In this document: one piece after another, positions 9,415-16,541 of the stretch
Layout of the letters: each line of letters starts with the position of its first letter
How positions within the stretch are numbered: the stretch's first letter is position 1
From: JAVKDP01 sp040222185
Lineage (GTDB): Bacteria > Bacteroidota > Rhodothermia > Balneolales > Balneolaceae
NCBI GenBank assembly: GCA_040222185.1
Contig: JAVKDP010000026.1
Span: 1 to 64,000 of the forward strand
DNA: 64,000 nt
Direction of reading: 5' to 3'
Position numbers and translations under genes: made by a program
The notes under the pieces: generated by a model
The model's database searches: none
What the model saw: only the letters and a program-made list of their open reading frames with translations
What the model was told of the DNA's origin: nothing

Positions 9415-10038
9415 TCACCGCACAAACAATAACTGCTCATCCACCTCCTGCATGAAACGCCAATCCATTTGGTCCAACACAAACACAAAATGGAAAAACC
9501 TTCGTTCGTCGGTTTCAACCACGTAATGAAGGTGCTTGGTGATCATGATGTTTTCGAGGTGCCTGGTTTCTACATTAACCACCTGGAAAGATCCCGCCTT
9601 TCTTCGCTTGAAGCGGTAGGGTTGTACCCTGTCCACAAGCGCCGGCGCTGTTAGTATTTGCCGGGTTAGTTGCGAAGGAAATACTTCAAACCGGTAAGGG
9701 ATGATTCTGTGTGCATTCGAAGGTAAGTGTTTATGCCGTTGTACTTCTGCTAACACCCTGTCCACCACAAAGCCTTTGTAAACGCCAGACTGTTCCAGCT
9801 CCCATAACAGCTCATCCTCATTCAAAACCAGGTTTATAATTTTCCCGGTCTTTGTCTCTACAGTATAGAAAGACTTTTTCACTCCTCCATCTACCTTGCT
9901 ATGGCATGAGCGTACCCTCTTAAGGTGGTGTACATATTTTTTTCTCCATACAGGTATTTCTAACTCACTGTATCTACAGAAAAAAGCCAACATTTCGATT
10001 ATAGGATACTTATTCATGACCAATATTTGTTTGGTCAT
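9415..10038 (-). CDS. Hypothetical protein divergent from the Y-family polymerase
   Basis: I do not recognise this 207-residue protein. It has no signal peptide or membrane helix and is rich in basic and aromatic residues (VWRKKYVHHLKRVRSCHSK near the N-terminus, RFKRRKAGSFQVVNV in the middle). The C-terminus is strand-rich (HLHYVVETDERRFFHFVFV). Basic character and head-to-head placement 49 bp from a translesion polymerase gene suggest a nucleic-acid-related partner or regulator, but this is inference. An internal start (MNKYPIIEM, seven codons later) is equally possible. The short shared promoter region contains a near-repeat that could be an operator for both genes. Confidence 0.7.
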   Translation of the reverse strand: MTKQILVMNKYPIIEMLAFFCRYSELEIPVWRKKYVHHLKRVRSCHSKVDGGVKKSFYTVETKTGKIINLVLNEDELLWELEQSGVYKGFVVDRVLAEVQRHKHLPSNAHRIIPYRFEVFPSQLTRQILTAPALVDRVQPYRFKRRKAGSFQVVNVETRHLENIMITKHLHYVVETDERRFFHFVFVLDQMDWRFMQEVDEQLLFVR

Positions 10039-10045
10039 ACCAATC

Positions 10046-10067
10046 TATACACATATTTTATACATAT
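10046..10067. promoter_or_regulatory. Repeat in the divergent promoter of the polymerase pair
   Basis: The 49-bp gap between the divergent genes contains two similar AT-rich units, TATACACATAT and TATACATATC, starting at 10046 and 10059. They could be a shared operator, for example for a damage-response repressor, or core promoter elements. No known box was matched. Confidence 0.3.
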
Positions 10068-10087
10068 CAATAACGGGTACATAAATC

Positions 10088-11428
10088 TTGCTAAAAAAGA
10101 AGGACTACAAATATCAGCCTGAACGGGATGTGCATAGGATTACCCTTTACAACACGGTATATCCTGAACATCAGCACCGCTCTAAGAAAGACAGATTATA
10201 TCTGCACTTTGACTTTGCCTGTTTCTATGCCCAGGTAGAGCAACTCCGAAAGCGCATGTATGGAGTGCCGCTTATAATTGGAGGCTGGAGAAAGAAAAAC
10301 GGAGTGGTGAAAGGCATTGTGGCCACCTCTTCTTATGAAGCGAGAGCCTTCGGGATTAAGACAGGAATGAGTGCATTAGAAGCTTACAAACTCTGTCCGT
10401 ACGTGTGTATGCTCCAGGTAGACTATGAGGCTTATACAGCTATTTCAAAGCAGGTACATCTCATCTTCAAAAAATACTCTCATATCGTAGAGCGCTATTC
10501 TATGGATGAGTATTTCATGGATGTTTCCTTTCTGCGTCGGAATAATGATGGCGAGGTGTACAATTTTGCCAGGAGAATACAAGATGAAATTTACGCTGTA
10601 ACAAGTTTACTTGGGGCCGTCGGGATAGCAAGGTCAAAAACCTATGCAAAGCTCTCCAGTAGCTTAAATAAGCCCCGGGGAATAACCATAATCCGAAGCG
10701 ACGAGGATGAAAAGGCACACATTCACCCCCTGGATGTAAACGAAGTATGGGGAGTGGGTGGCAAGCGATTTGAGCACATTTTGTCAGAAGGATATCGCAC
10801 CATTGGCGATGTAGCGGAACGGGGAAACATTCACACCTTTACCAGGATGTTTGGCGCTAACTTTGGAAAGATGTTATTCCAGACCATTACAGGTAAAGAC
10901 CAGGCGCGAGTGCTTCAAGAGAATGACAATTACACTCCGAAATGGGGAGTAAGTTACGGGCATACGTTCTCCAAAGGATCTTCAGACCTGGAAAGTTTAA
11001 AAGGAGAATTTGCAATCGCCATCCAGCAGATCTGCTACCGTATGCGAGCCTATGAAATCCGGGCCAAAAGCTTCTCCGGGGTAATTGGTTATGAGAAGAA
11101 AGAGCAGCCCAGTATAGGATTTAGATTTGTTACCGAAGCTTACACAAATATAGATTCCTATATTTTCCAGGCCTGTATGGAGAAGGTGCTACCGGCGCTG
11201 GAGAAAATATGTGAGGCTGGTTGGGAAATCCGGAACATCATTATAGGAACGCATCAAATTGATAAGACCAACCAAATGAACTTGTTCTTCCAGGATGAGG
11301 CTATGCATACTGCCCGGTTTGATGCCATTGATGAAATCCGAAACCGCTTTGGACATGAACTAATTACACATGCTAATACAATGGTAAGAGTAGAAGGGAA
11401 TACTCACTTTTTGGAAAGAAATTCATAA
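10088..11428 (+). CDS. Y-family translesion DNA polymerase (DinB/UmuC type)
   Basis: The 446-residue protein has the Y-family palm-fingers-thumb-little-finger plan. The first catalytic Asp is in YLHFDFACFYAQVE (Asp42, with Phe43 and Tyr47 around the steric-gate region). The second catalytic pair is in RYSMDEYFMDVS (Asp140-Glu141). A thumb helix-hairpin-helix region contains VWGVGGKRFEHILSEGYRTIGDV. Near the C-terminus, QMNLFF resembles a beta-clamp-binding motif. It copies damaged templates at low fidelity. The start used is TTG at 10088, since no in-frame ATG precedes the conserved domain; an upstream start is excluded by the short gap. It is separated by only 49 bp from the divergent unknown gene at 9415-10038. 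Confidence 0.9.
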   Translation: MLKKKDYKYQPERDVHRITLYNTVYPEHQHRSKKDRLYLHFDFACFYAQVEQLRKRMYGVPLIIGGWRKKNGVVKGIVATSSYEARAFGIKTGMSALEAYKLCPYVCMLQVDYEAYTAISKQVHLIFKKYSHIVERYSMDEYFMDVSFLRRNNDGEVYNFARRIQDEIYAVTSLLGAVGIARSKTYAKLSSSLNKPRGITIIRSDEDEKAHIHPLDVNEVWGVGGKRFEHILSEGYRTIGDVAERGNIHTFTRMFGANFGKMLFQTITGKDQARVLQENDNYTPKWGVSYGHTFSKGSSDLESLKGEFAIAIQQICYRMRAYEIRAKSFSGVIGYEKKEQPSIGFRFVTEAYTNIDSYIFQACMEKVLPALEKICEAGWEIRNIIIGTHQIDKTNQMNLFFQDEAMHTARFDAIDEIRNRFGHELITHANTMVRVEGNTHFLERNS

Positions 11429-11487
11429 TCATTAATATGGACATAAGCCTAATTGGGTATCAATTAACAAAAAGGGAGGTTAGATTT

Positions 11488-12753
11488 ATGTTTTCGAAAA
11501 CAACATTATTAATACTGGCTTTAACATTAGCTTCAACAAGTAATTTACAATCCCAGTGTAATCTAATAACAAGCTATTTTATTAGTCCAAAGAAGATTGT
11601 AGTTATTAATACATGCGAAGTAGCTATGAGAATTGCGATTGAAAAAGATTTTGAATCGTTAACTACTGATAAGATTTTCGAAAGTGGTAAGGAAGATGTA
11701 TTTAAACTTGAAAAGATACCCAATTATAATGAGTTAGATGAATATCGAGTAAAAGCTTATTACTTACCTAAGGAAATTAAGGGTATACTCGAATCCTATC
11801 GAGGTAACTTTAACGAACCTATTGACTACTCAGTTGTTTCTAAATCATACTTTGATATAATAACCACTCAATGGCCTGATACAATAAGCTATCATACACT
11901 TTATGAGTTGAATGAAGAAATAAAAGCTGTTGCCGATACTGTTTCTCAATGGCTAGATGAACGTGTTGTTCTTGTAAGATATAGATTCGATATTAGAGAT
12001 TCGAAACTGAGAATAGTGGCTAACCATATCATTGGGTACTTTGTTAGTATTAATAATAAAGAATATGTAAGGAAAGTTTATCAGCTTTTGGACAACCTAT
12101 ATGAACAAAATGGGCCCTCACAAAGCTTAATAACTATGAGTGGTAATAGTAAGGTAGAACCAGAATTAGAATCCGGGGCCTTAATTTATCTCTCTTATAA
12201 TATCAGCAGTTTCAGTACAAATATTTTACCCAACCTGGTCAGTAGAGATTCATATTCTTGGACTAATATATCTTCCTTCAAACCTGTTCCACTTCAAATA
12301 AAAGTTAGGTACGTAATCAATGACTTCAAGCCAAGTAGGTATGTAACAATATCGGCGGTATTAAATCGAAGATATAAACTAAATGATATTGCCAGTTCAG
12401 CAAATAACGAATTTGAGTTTCAATATAATCACATAAATGCAGGATTTGGAAGTGTTGTTTATGGTACTTGGCGCGTACATTTGCTAGCGGAAGCAGGGTT
12501 CGGGATTGGTAAGCCGAAGGTGTATCTCATTGAATACATAGATGATGACCAATTCTCGAGAAAGATTAGTGTTAACCCTACAATAAAACCCTACCTCTCA
12601 ATAGGTATTGGCCATACTGGTGATCGCCTAAATGCTATCGCAGAATTTATGGTATCTAGACCGAATATTAGTATAAGTGAAAATATTTCTAACGCAGATA
12701 TTTTACCCCGTTATTCTATAGGTCTTAATCTTGGATTAGCATGGAAGTTCTGA
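11488..12753 (+). CDS. Outer-membrane-like hypothetical protein
   Basis: This start was preferred over an ATG 51 bases upstream because AGGGAGGT at 11473-11480 is a strong ribosome binding site and a signal peptide (MFSKTTLLILALTLASTSNLQSQ) begins exactly here. The 421-residue product has a mixed N-terminal half, while the last 170 residues alternate as strands (YVTISAVLNRRYKL ... AIAEFMVS) and end LNLGLAWKF with a terminal Phe, typical of beta-barrel outer-membrane proteins. I do not recognise a family. It may be a small barrel with a periplasmic domain. Base composition is more AT-rich than the T9SS genes to the left, suggesting an accessory origin. Confidence 0.75.
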   Translation: MFSKTTLLILALTLASTSNLQSQCNLITSYFISPKKIVVINTCEVAMRIAIEKDFESLTTDKIFESGKEDVFKLEKIPNYNELDEYRVKAYYLPKEIKGILESYRGNFNEPIDYSVVSKSYFDIITTQWPDTISYHTLYELNEEIKAVADTVSQWLDERVVLVRYRFDIRDSKLRIVANHIIGYFVSINNKEYVRKVYQLLDNLYEQNGPSQSLITMSGNSKVEPELESGALIYLSYNISSFSTNILPNLVSRDSYSWTNISSFKPVPLQIKVRYVINDFKPSRYVTISAVLNRRYKLNDIASSANNEFEFQYNHINAGFGSVVYGTWRVHLLAEAGFGIGKPKVYLIEYIDDDQFSRKISVNPTIKPYLSIGIGHTGDRLNAIAEFMVSRPNISISENISNADILPRYSIGLNLGLAWKF

Positions 12754-13074
12754 AATATAATCTAAAAACCTTGGGGGAGGTCGACCCCTAAGCGTCTAAA
12801 GGCTGTCAATCGCCTCTTTAGCAAAACTTCTCTCTCGGATTGGCGTAGGTAGTAAGGAGTATTTATTTAATATAATATAAATACTTACAGCTATGTGATA
12901 TTATTTTTGGATTTTTTATTTGATCTTTCCTTTTTTTTAATATATTCAGGCACCAATCAATCATGAAGTTTCGTTATTAATTGAAACCAATACCCACTTT
13001 TATAGTACTAACGGTAAAGAAACCAATCTTTTGGTTATCAGAATCTTTAAAGTTTAGTCTGAAATAAAAAGTTA
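12754..13074. other. 321-bp intergenic region with two imperfect hairpins
   Basis: No gene is apparent. Two small imperfect hairpins follow the barrel gene: CTTGGGG at 12770-12776 with CCCCTAAG at 12785-12792, and CTAAAGGC at 12796-12803 with GCCTCTTTAG at 12812-12821. They may end upstream transcription. The rest is very AT-rich and presumably holds the promoter of the next gene pair. Confidence 0.4.
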
Positions 13075-13617
13075 ATGACAGATACTTTAGCAAACTATTT
13101 AGAAATTTATAAAAAGCTTTCCGAGAGAGAGAGTTCAGAGATTTTTTCGCACAAAGGTAATATGCAGAGTGCGCATATCATGGGATTGATCTTTAGATCT
13201 TCGGTTAGTCATGTAAGGATGTATGTAGGTGACTTTAATGGAGATGTTTCAAATAATCAATTTTACATTGAAGAGCTTAAAGACTTTATTGATAGAGGTG
13301 GCACCCTTGATGTTTTAATCGAGGAAGACAATTTGATAAAGTCCGATGCCTTCACTTTCATTCAAGCATATTCAGGATTTAGGGAAACTGTATCAATAAA
13401 ACAAGCGGATATAAATAAAAGAATAACATTTGGGGAAGAGGAAAAACCAATACATTTTACAGTTGGGGATTTAGATAAATTTAGACTAGAACTTGATATT
13501 GAAAACTATTCAGGAATAGCTTCATTCAATAATCAAGAATTTGCGCATAAACTTGCAAATGCTTTTGACTCTCTGTTTATTGATGAATCTTTAAGAGTCC
13601 TTTCCTATAACAGATAA
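13075..13617 (+). CDS. Degenerate phospholipase D-like hypothetical protein
   Basis: The 180-residue protein has a pattern like one half of a phospholipase D-fold: SHVRMYVGDFNGDV near residue 43, a strand LDVLIEE, a block IHFTVGDLDKFRLELD where the catalytic HxK segment would be, and SFNNQEFAHKLANAFDSLF near the C-terminus, as in PLD-like nucleases. The canonical HxKxxxxD is not present, so it is either inactive or a distant variant; this assignment is inference. No signal peptide or membrane helix is present. The next gene, a membrane protein, begins 7 bp after its stop, so the two almost certainly form an operon. Low GC and the nearby att scar suggest accessory DNA. Confidence 0.6.
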   Translation: MTDTLANYLEIYKKLSERESSEIFSHKGNMQSAHIMGLIFRSSVSHVRMYVGDFNGDVSNNQFYIEELKDFIDRGGTLDVLIEEDNLIKSDAFTFIQAYSGFRETVSIKQADINKRITFGEEEKPIHFTVGDLDKFRLELDIENYSGIASFNNQEFAHKLANAFDSLFIDESLRVLSYNR

Positions 13618-13624
13618 TCTAAAA

Positions 13625-14668
13625 TTGAATTTATCTGATCTTAGTCCATTCTTCGAAGTAATAGCGGTATTTAATTTCGCATATTATGGCTCGGGTAATT
13701 TTAACATTACCATAAATAATAAAATATTCCAATCTGCACAGCTACTAAGAGATAAGCTAGATACAATTTCAAGAAGGTTTGATCAAATCTATTTAAAGGT
13801 TGGGGAGGTATCTCAGCTTGATTTTGGAATGGTAAATGGACATGTAGAAAAAAAGATTTTAATAAGCCTTAAAAATCCAAAACAAGAACTAGATAAACTA
13901 AAAACAGACTTTAGAAATCAAAAAATAGAGCTGGTATTGTTATTGCAAAAATGGATGAATCTAAATGGATTTACAAAGTTATGTTTAGTGAATGCCTTTT
14001 ATTGCTTATTAATATTAATTTACTCAGGAATTAGTTCCAGTTTTGATAACCCCACTCTAGCAACACATCTATTACTATTAGCAAACACAGCATACTTACT
14101 ATTGGAAATAAGGATAATTCTTAGAGAAGTATGGCTTTTTTATAGAGATTTGGATGGAAAAAAAAGCAGCGATTTAGAAAGAATAGAAAGTGCTCAGCCT
14201 GTGAAAATTGATAGTTTAAAGATCATCAAAATAATGTCAGCAGTTCTTTTTGGATTATTTATAACCTATCATCTATTTAGAATAAATGGGGATGATTTTA
14301 TCTTTAATTTTGATTTGACTAGTTCAATGGTATTTAGCTCTCTATTAATTCCGATAGTGCCTTATGTGGGATATTTTTTTGTATTTAATCATGTACATAC
14401 AACATCCAAAATTAAAGTCAGTGGATTAATAAGTGAGTTTATTGTTGCGCTAGATATAATTGAAGGTAGAATAGAAAAGGTTAAAGAAGTTTGCGAAGTG
14501 CTTGAATTAAAAATGGATATAGAAAAGAAGGGTGGGGTAAATCTAAATATTACATTAGAAGAGCTAGATAATCAGAATGATTCAGTACAAAACGAAAGTA
14601 TTATGCCTAAAAGTGAAAATAAGAAAAGTATTCTTCAAAGAATTTTTAGGCGATTTTTTAATAATTAG
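13625..14668 (+). CDS. Four-helix membrane protein with coiled-coil ends, partner of PLD-like protein
   Basis: The 347-residue protein uses a TTG start 7 bp after the upstream stop; no in-frame ATG is close. Hydrophobic segments lie at about residues 119-137, 143-160, 202-218 and 234-254, in two hairpins. The N-terminal 110 residues look cytoplasmic and partly coiled (AQLLRDKLDTISRRFDQIYLKV). The C-terminal 90 residues are charged and helical. No family is recognised. Close coupling to a soluble PLD-like protein resembles the soluble-sensor plus membrane-effector layout of many two-gene defence systems, but nothing in the sequence proves that role. Confidence 0.65.
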   Translation: MNLSDLSPFFEVIAVFNFAYYGSGNFNITINNKIFQSAQLLRDKLDTISRRFDQIYLKVGEVSQLDFGMVNGHVEKKILISLKNPKQELDKLKTDFRNQKIELVLLLQKWMNLNGFTKLCLVNAFYCLLILIYSGISSSFDNPTLATHLLLLANTAYLLLEIRIILREVWLFYRDLDGKKSSDLERIESAQPVKIDSLKIIKIMSAVLFGLFITYHLFRINGDDFIFNFDLTSSMVFSSLLIPIVPYVGYFFVFNHVHTTSKIKVSGLISEFIVALDIIEGRIEKVKEVCEVLELKMDIEKKGGVNLNITLEELDNQNDSVQNESIMPKSENKKSILQRIFRRFFNN

Positions 14669-14810
14669 TAAAATTTCTATTGCTAATGAGAATTTTCTAG
14701 TTAGAATAAAATGACGTATAGCTAAACTTTAGTAGTTACTTTTGCTAACCCTTCTATCTCCATATAATTCGAGAAAAGAGTCTTTTTAATCAATTGGTAA
14801 ACAACTATTT

Positions 14811-14829
14811 GTTGTCCCTATGTTGTCCC
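14811..14829. repeat. Tandem 8-bp repeat, 11-bp period, beside tRNA-Arg fragment
   Basis: GTTGTCCC occurs at 14811-14818 and again at 14822-14829, exactly 11 bp apart (one helical turn), about 85 bp beyond the 3' end of the tRNA-Arg fragment. Pairs with the same spacing but different sequence lie beside the other two tRNA sites (16513-16531; 39857-39878 and 40146-40167). Arm-type integrase binding sites are the likely explanation. Confidence 0.5.
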
Positions 14830-14860
14830 CAGTATAATAAGTGACTTGGTATTTAAACAT

Positions 14861-14897
14861 AAAAGAAAAGCTCAACAACTGTAAGTCATTGAGCTTT
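14861..14897 (-). terminator. Rho-independent terminator downstream of tRNA-Arg fragment
   Basis: Perfect 9-bp stem AAAGCTCAA (14867-14875) / TTGAGCTTT (14889-14897), followed on the minus strand by a U-rich tract (CTTTTCTTTT). It sits just beyond the 3' end of the tRNA-Arg fragment and looks like that tRNA's native terminator. Confidence 0.75.
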
Positions 14898-14912
14898 AAT
14901 GTATTATAAAAG

Positions 14913-14959
14913 TACACCCGACAGGAGTCGAACCTGTAACCGCCTGATTCGTAGTCAGG
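14913..14959 (-). pseudogene. 3' fragment of tRNA-Arg(ACG), attachment-site scar
   Basis: Read on the minus strand, the fragment has a complete anticodon arm (CCTGA, loop CTACGAA with anticodon ACG, TCAGG), a variable loop, a T arm (ACAGG-TTCGACT-CCTGT) and the 3' acceptor strand CGGGTGT plus discriminator A. The D arm and 5' acceptor strand are missing; unrelated AT-rich DNA begins right after the anticodon stem. A tRNA cut at the anticodon arm next to a tyrosine integrase gene is the classic product of site-specific integration. By usual geometry the element lies to the right of this fragment. Confidence 0.8.
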
Positions 14960-14991
14960 GTAAATATGGTTTTAGAAAATATTAAAAGTGC

Positions 14992-15007
14992 TTATTTGAT
15001 CAAATAA
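14992..15007. promoter_or_regulatory. 16-bp perfect palindrome upstream of integrase
   Basis: TTATTTGATCAAATAA is a perfect palindrome about 90 bp before the integrase start. It fits a dimeric repressor operator or a recombination-accessory site. Confidence 0.4.
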
Positions 15008-15047
15008 AGACATTTTTTGATTTTTTATGAGTCGGATCAAACCATAA

Positions 15048-15106
15048 AAACCCATATATTTTATATTAATTATATATTAATTTTCAATTCCACCATATAT
15101 GGGTTT
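15048..15106 (+). promoter_or_regulatory. 12-bp inverted repeat covering the integrase start codon
   Basis: AAACCCATATAT (15048-15059) is the exact reverse complement of ATATATGGGTTT (15095-15106), which contains the ATG at 15099. The AT-rich loop is 35 bases. As RNA this would bury the start codon; as DNA it could be an operator. Either way it suggests control of integrase production. Confidence 0.5.
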
Positions 15107-16424
15107 CACATCAAAGATTGTCTTACTTAAAAACAGAAAGAAGAAGGATGGTACCTACCCGATTAACGTACGGATTACCGTCAATGGAAAACAGACCTAT
15201 ATACCGCTTGGTTTGCATCTCCCAGAAAAGGAATGGGATGCTAAAAATCAGAGACTGAAACCAAGTTCAAAATTTGTAGAGAATACGACTCGGTTCAATA
15301 ACCTTATTGGTAAGCAATTGTCCAAACTCAACGATGCAAGCACCTCCCTGCTCGACCGAGGAATTCTGTTTGAGCTGGACATTAAAGAAATCGGACAATT
15401 TCTGAGGTGGGTGTTAAAAGCAGAGAATGATGATGTCGTTAATGCTGTAGATGATCTTGCACAAGGACAGCCCGTTCAACTCGCGACCGGAAAAAGGGTA
15501 AAGAGCGGAAGGCAATCCAAAGATGTGTTTGAGTACCTAACGTCCAGTATAAAGCAATTCAGAAAAGCCGGAAGGAATGGGTACGCAAAATCTCATGAAG
15601 ATTTGCTCTACAAGCTGAAGTCTTTTCATAAAGGTAAGACTCTTCGTTTTGAACAGATCAATTATGCTTTTCTAAAACGATTGGAGGCAGAGCATTTGGC
15701 TGATGGAAATAGTTATGGTGGACTAGGTGTATACCTTCGAACACTGCGAGCACGATACAATGACGCGATCAAAGAAGGTTTGGTTCACAAGAAGCATTAC
15801 CCGTTTAGTGAATACACCATTAAAAAAGGCTCTCCGGATCGAAAAGCTTTAAGTGATTGTAGTTTTGAAGTACTACTGGAAATTGACCTAAAAGGAAACA
15901 TTGCAGAAGAAAGAGCTAGAGATTTGTTTTTAGCTTCCTACTACCTCAGGGGAATGAATTGGATGGATATGGCTTTGTTGAAAATCTCAAACATAAATAA
16001 CGATTGGACACGCCTCACCTATCAGCGCCAAAAGACAGGTAAGCGATATAGCATAGCTGTTCATCCAAAACTCTTAAACATCATTGGCAAATATATTCAC
16101 CTGGAAGAAGCTTCGACTGACGATTTTGTGTTCTCTATTCTTTCTGATGAAGTCACTGAGGCCGATTACTACGATGTAATCAAAGAAAAAAGAAATACCC
16201 TCAATCGGACATTGGGAAGAATTGGGAAAAAGATCGGTGCACCGGATATTACTTTTTATAGTGCACGTCATACTTATGCTACCAGATCAAAGAGAAAGGG
16301 TGTGCCGACAAGTGCCATACAAGAAGCATTAGGTCATAGTACAGAACAAGTTACTCAAGGATATTTAGAATCTTTTGAAGATCAAGTTATTGATGCCTAC
16401 GATGAGATGTTGTTTTCGGAGTGA
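15099..16424 (+). CDS. int: Tyrosine recombinase/integrase (Bacteroidota type)
   Basis: The 441-residue protein has the N-terminal arm-binding domain of Bacteroidota integrases (KNRKKKDGTYPINVRITVNG...YIPLGLHLPEKEWD), a SAM-like core-binding domain (about 160-260) and a C-terminal catalytic domain. Catalytic residues seen are Arg284 (LRGMNWMD), a Lys in RQKTGKRYSI, Arg390-His391 (YSARHTYAT, with Tyr at the usual His position), His413 (LGHS) and nucleophile Tyr422 (GYLESF). It integrates and excises a mobile element at tRNA sites. The gene sits between two tRNA 3' fragments; its stop codon is 8 bp before the second, so it abuts attR. Start chosen at the ATG that begins the conserved arm domain. 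Confidence 0.93.
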   Translation: MGFTSKIVLLKNRKKKDGTYPINVRITVNGKQTYIPLGLHLPEKEWDAKNQRLKPSSKFVENTTRFNNLIGKQLSKLNDASTSLLDRGILFELDIKEIGQFLRWVLKAENDDVVNAVDDLAQGQPVQLATGKRVKSGRQSKDVFEYLTSSIKQFRKAGRNGYAKSHEDLLYKLKSFHKGKTLRFEQINYAFLKRLEAEHLADGNSYGGLGVYLRTLRARYNDAIKEGLVHKKHYPFSEYTIKKGSPDRKALSDCSFEVLLEIDLKGNIAEERARDLFLASYYLRGMNWMDMALLKISNINNDWTRLTYQRQKTGKRYSIAVHPKLLNIIGKYIHLEEASTDDFVFSILSDEVTEADYYDVIKEKRNTLNRTLGRIGKKIGAPDITFYSARHTYATRSKRKGVPTSAIQEALGHSTEQVTQGYLESFEDQVIDAYDEMLFSE

Positions 16425-16432
16425 TATCGGGG

Positions 16433-16477
16433 ATCATAACCCGAAGGTCGCAGGTTTGAGTCCTGTCCCCGTCACTA
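16433..16477 (+). pseudogene. 3' fragment of a CAT-anticodon tRNA (Met/Ile2-like), att site
   Basis: Starting in the anticodon loop (ATCATAA, anticodon CAT) the sequence continues as a tRNA 3' half: stem strand CCCGA, AGGTC, T arm GCAGG-TTTGAGT-CCTGT and acceptor strand ending CCCGTCACT. A TCGG(G)G run just before partly rebuilds the anticodon stem, but the D arm and 5' acceptor strand are absent and replaced by the end of the integrase gene. The junction in the anticodon loop is a known tyrosine-integrase crossover position. By standard geometry the element lies to the left and flanking DNA to the right. Met versus Ile2 identity cannot be decided from the fragment. Confidence 0.75.
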
Positions 16478-16481
16478 CAAA

Positions 16482-16508
16482 AAGCCCTCTTTTCGAGGGT
16501 TCTTTTAT
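16482..16508 (+). terminator. Rho-independent terminator after the CAT tRNA fragment
   Basis: Stem AGCCCTC / GAGGGTT (one G-U pair) with a TTTTC loop and a following TCTTTTATTT tract, about 6 bases past the tRNA fragment. It is probably the original terminator of that tRNA gene. Confidence 0.75.
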
Positions 16509-16512
16509 TTCC

Positions 16513-16531
16513 GCTAAAACATAGCTAAAAC
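16513..16531. repeat. Tandem 8-bp repeat, 11-bp period, beside CAT tRNA fragment
   Basis: GCTAAAAC at 16513-16520 and 16524-16531, 11 bp apart, 36 bp beyond the tRNA fragment. It mirrors the spacing of the pairs at 14811 and 39857/40146 although the unit differs. Confidence 0.5.
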
Positions 16532-16541
16532 AAAACGTCTT

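Larger units (their letters stand above)
14669..15098. other. 430-bp attachment/regulatory region upstream of integrase
   Basis: No protein gene is evident. The gap holds an 11-bp-period tandem repeat (14811-14829), a minus-strand terminator (14861-14897), a tRNA-Arg 3' fragment (14913-14959), a 16-bp perfect palindrome centred at 14999/15000, and a 12-bp inverted repeat whose right arm covers the integrase start codon. This is the architecture of a recombination site plus the regulatory DNA of the adjacent integrase. Confidence 0.7.

Noticed and set aside
16404..16477. A complete tRNA ending at 16477
   Set aside because: The 5' acceptor strand and D arm cannot be found; that stretch is the end of the integrase gene. 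Only the 3' part from the anticodon loop is tRNA-like.
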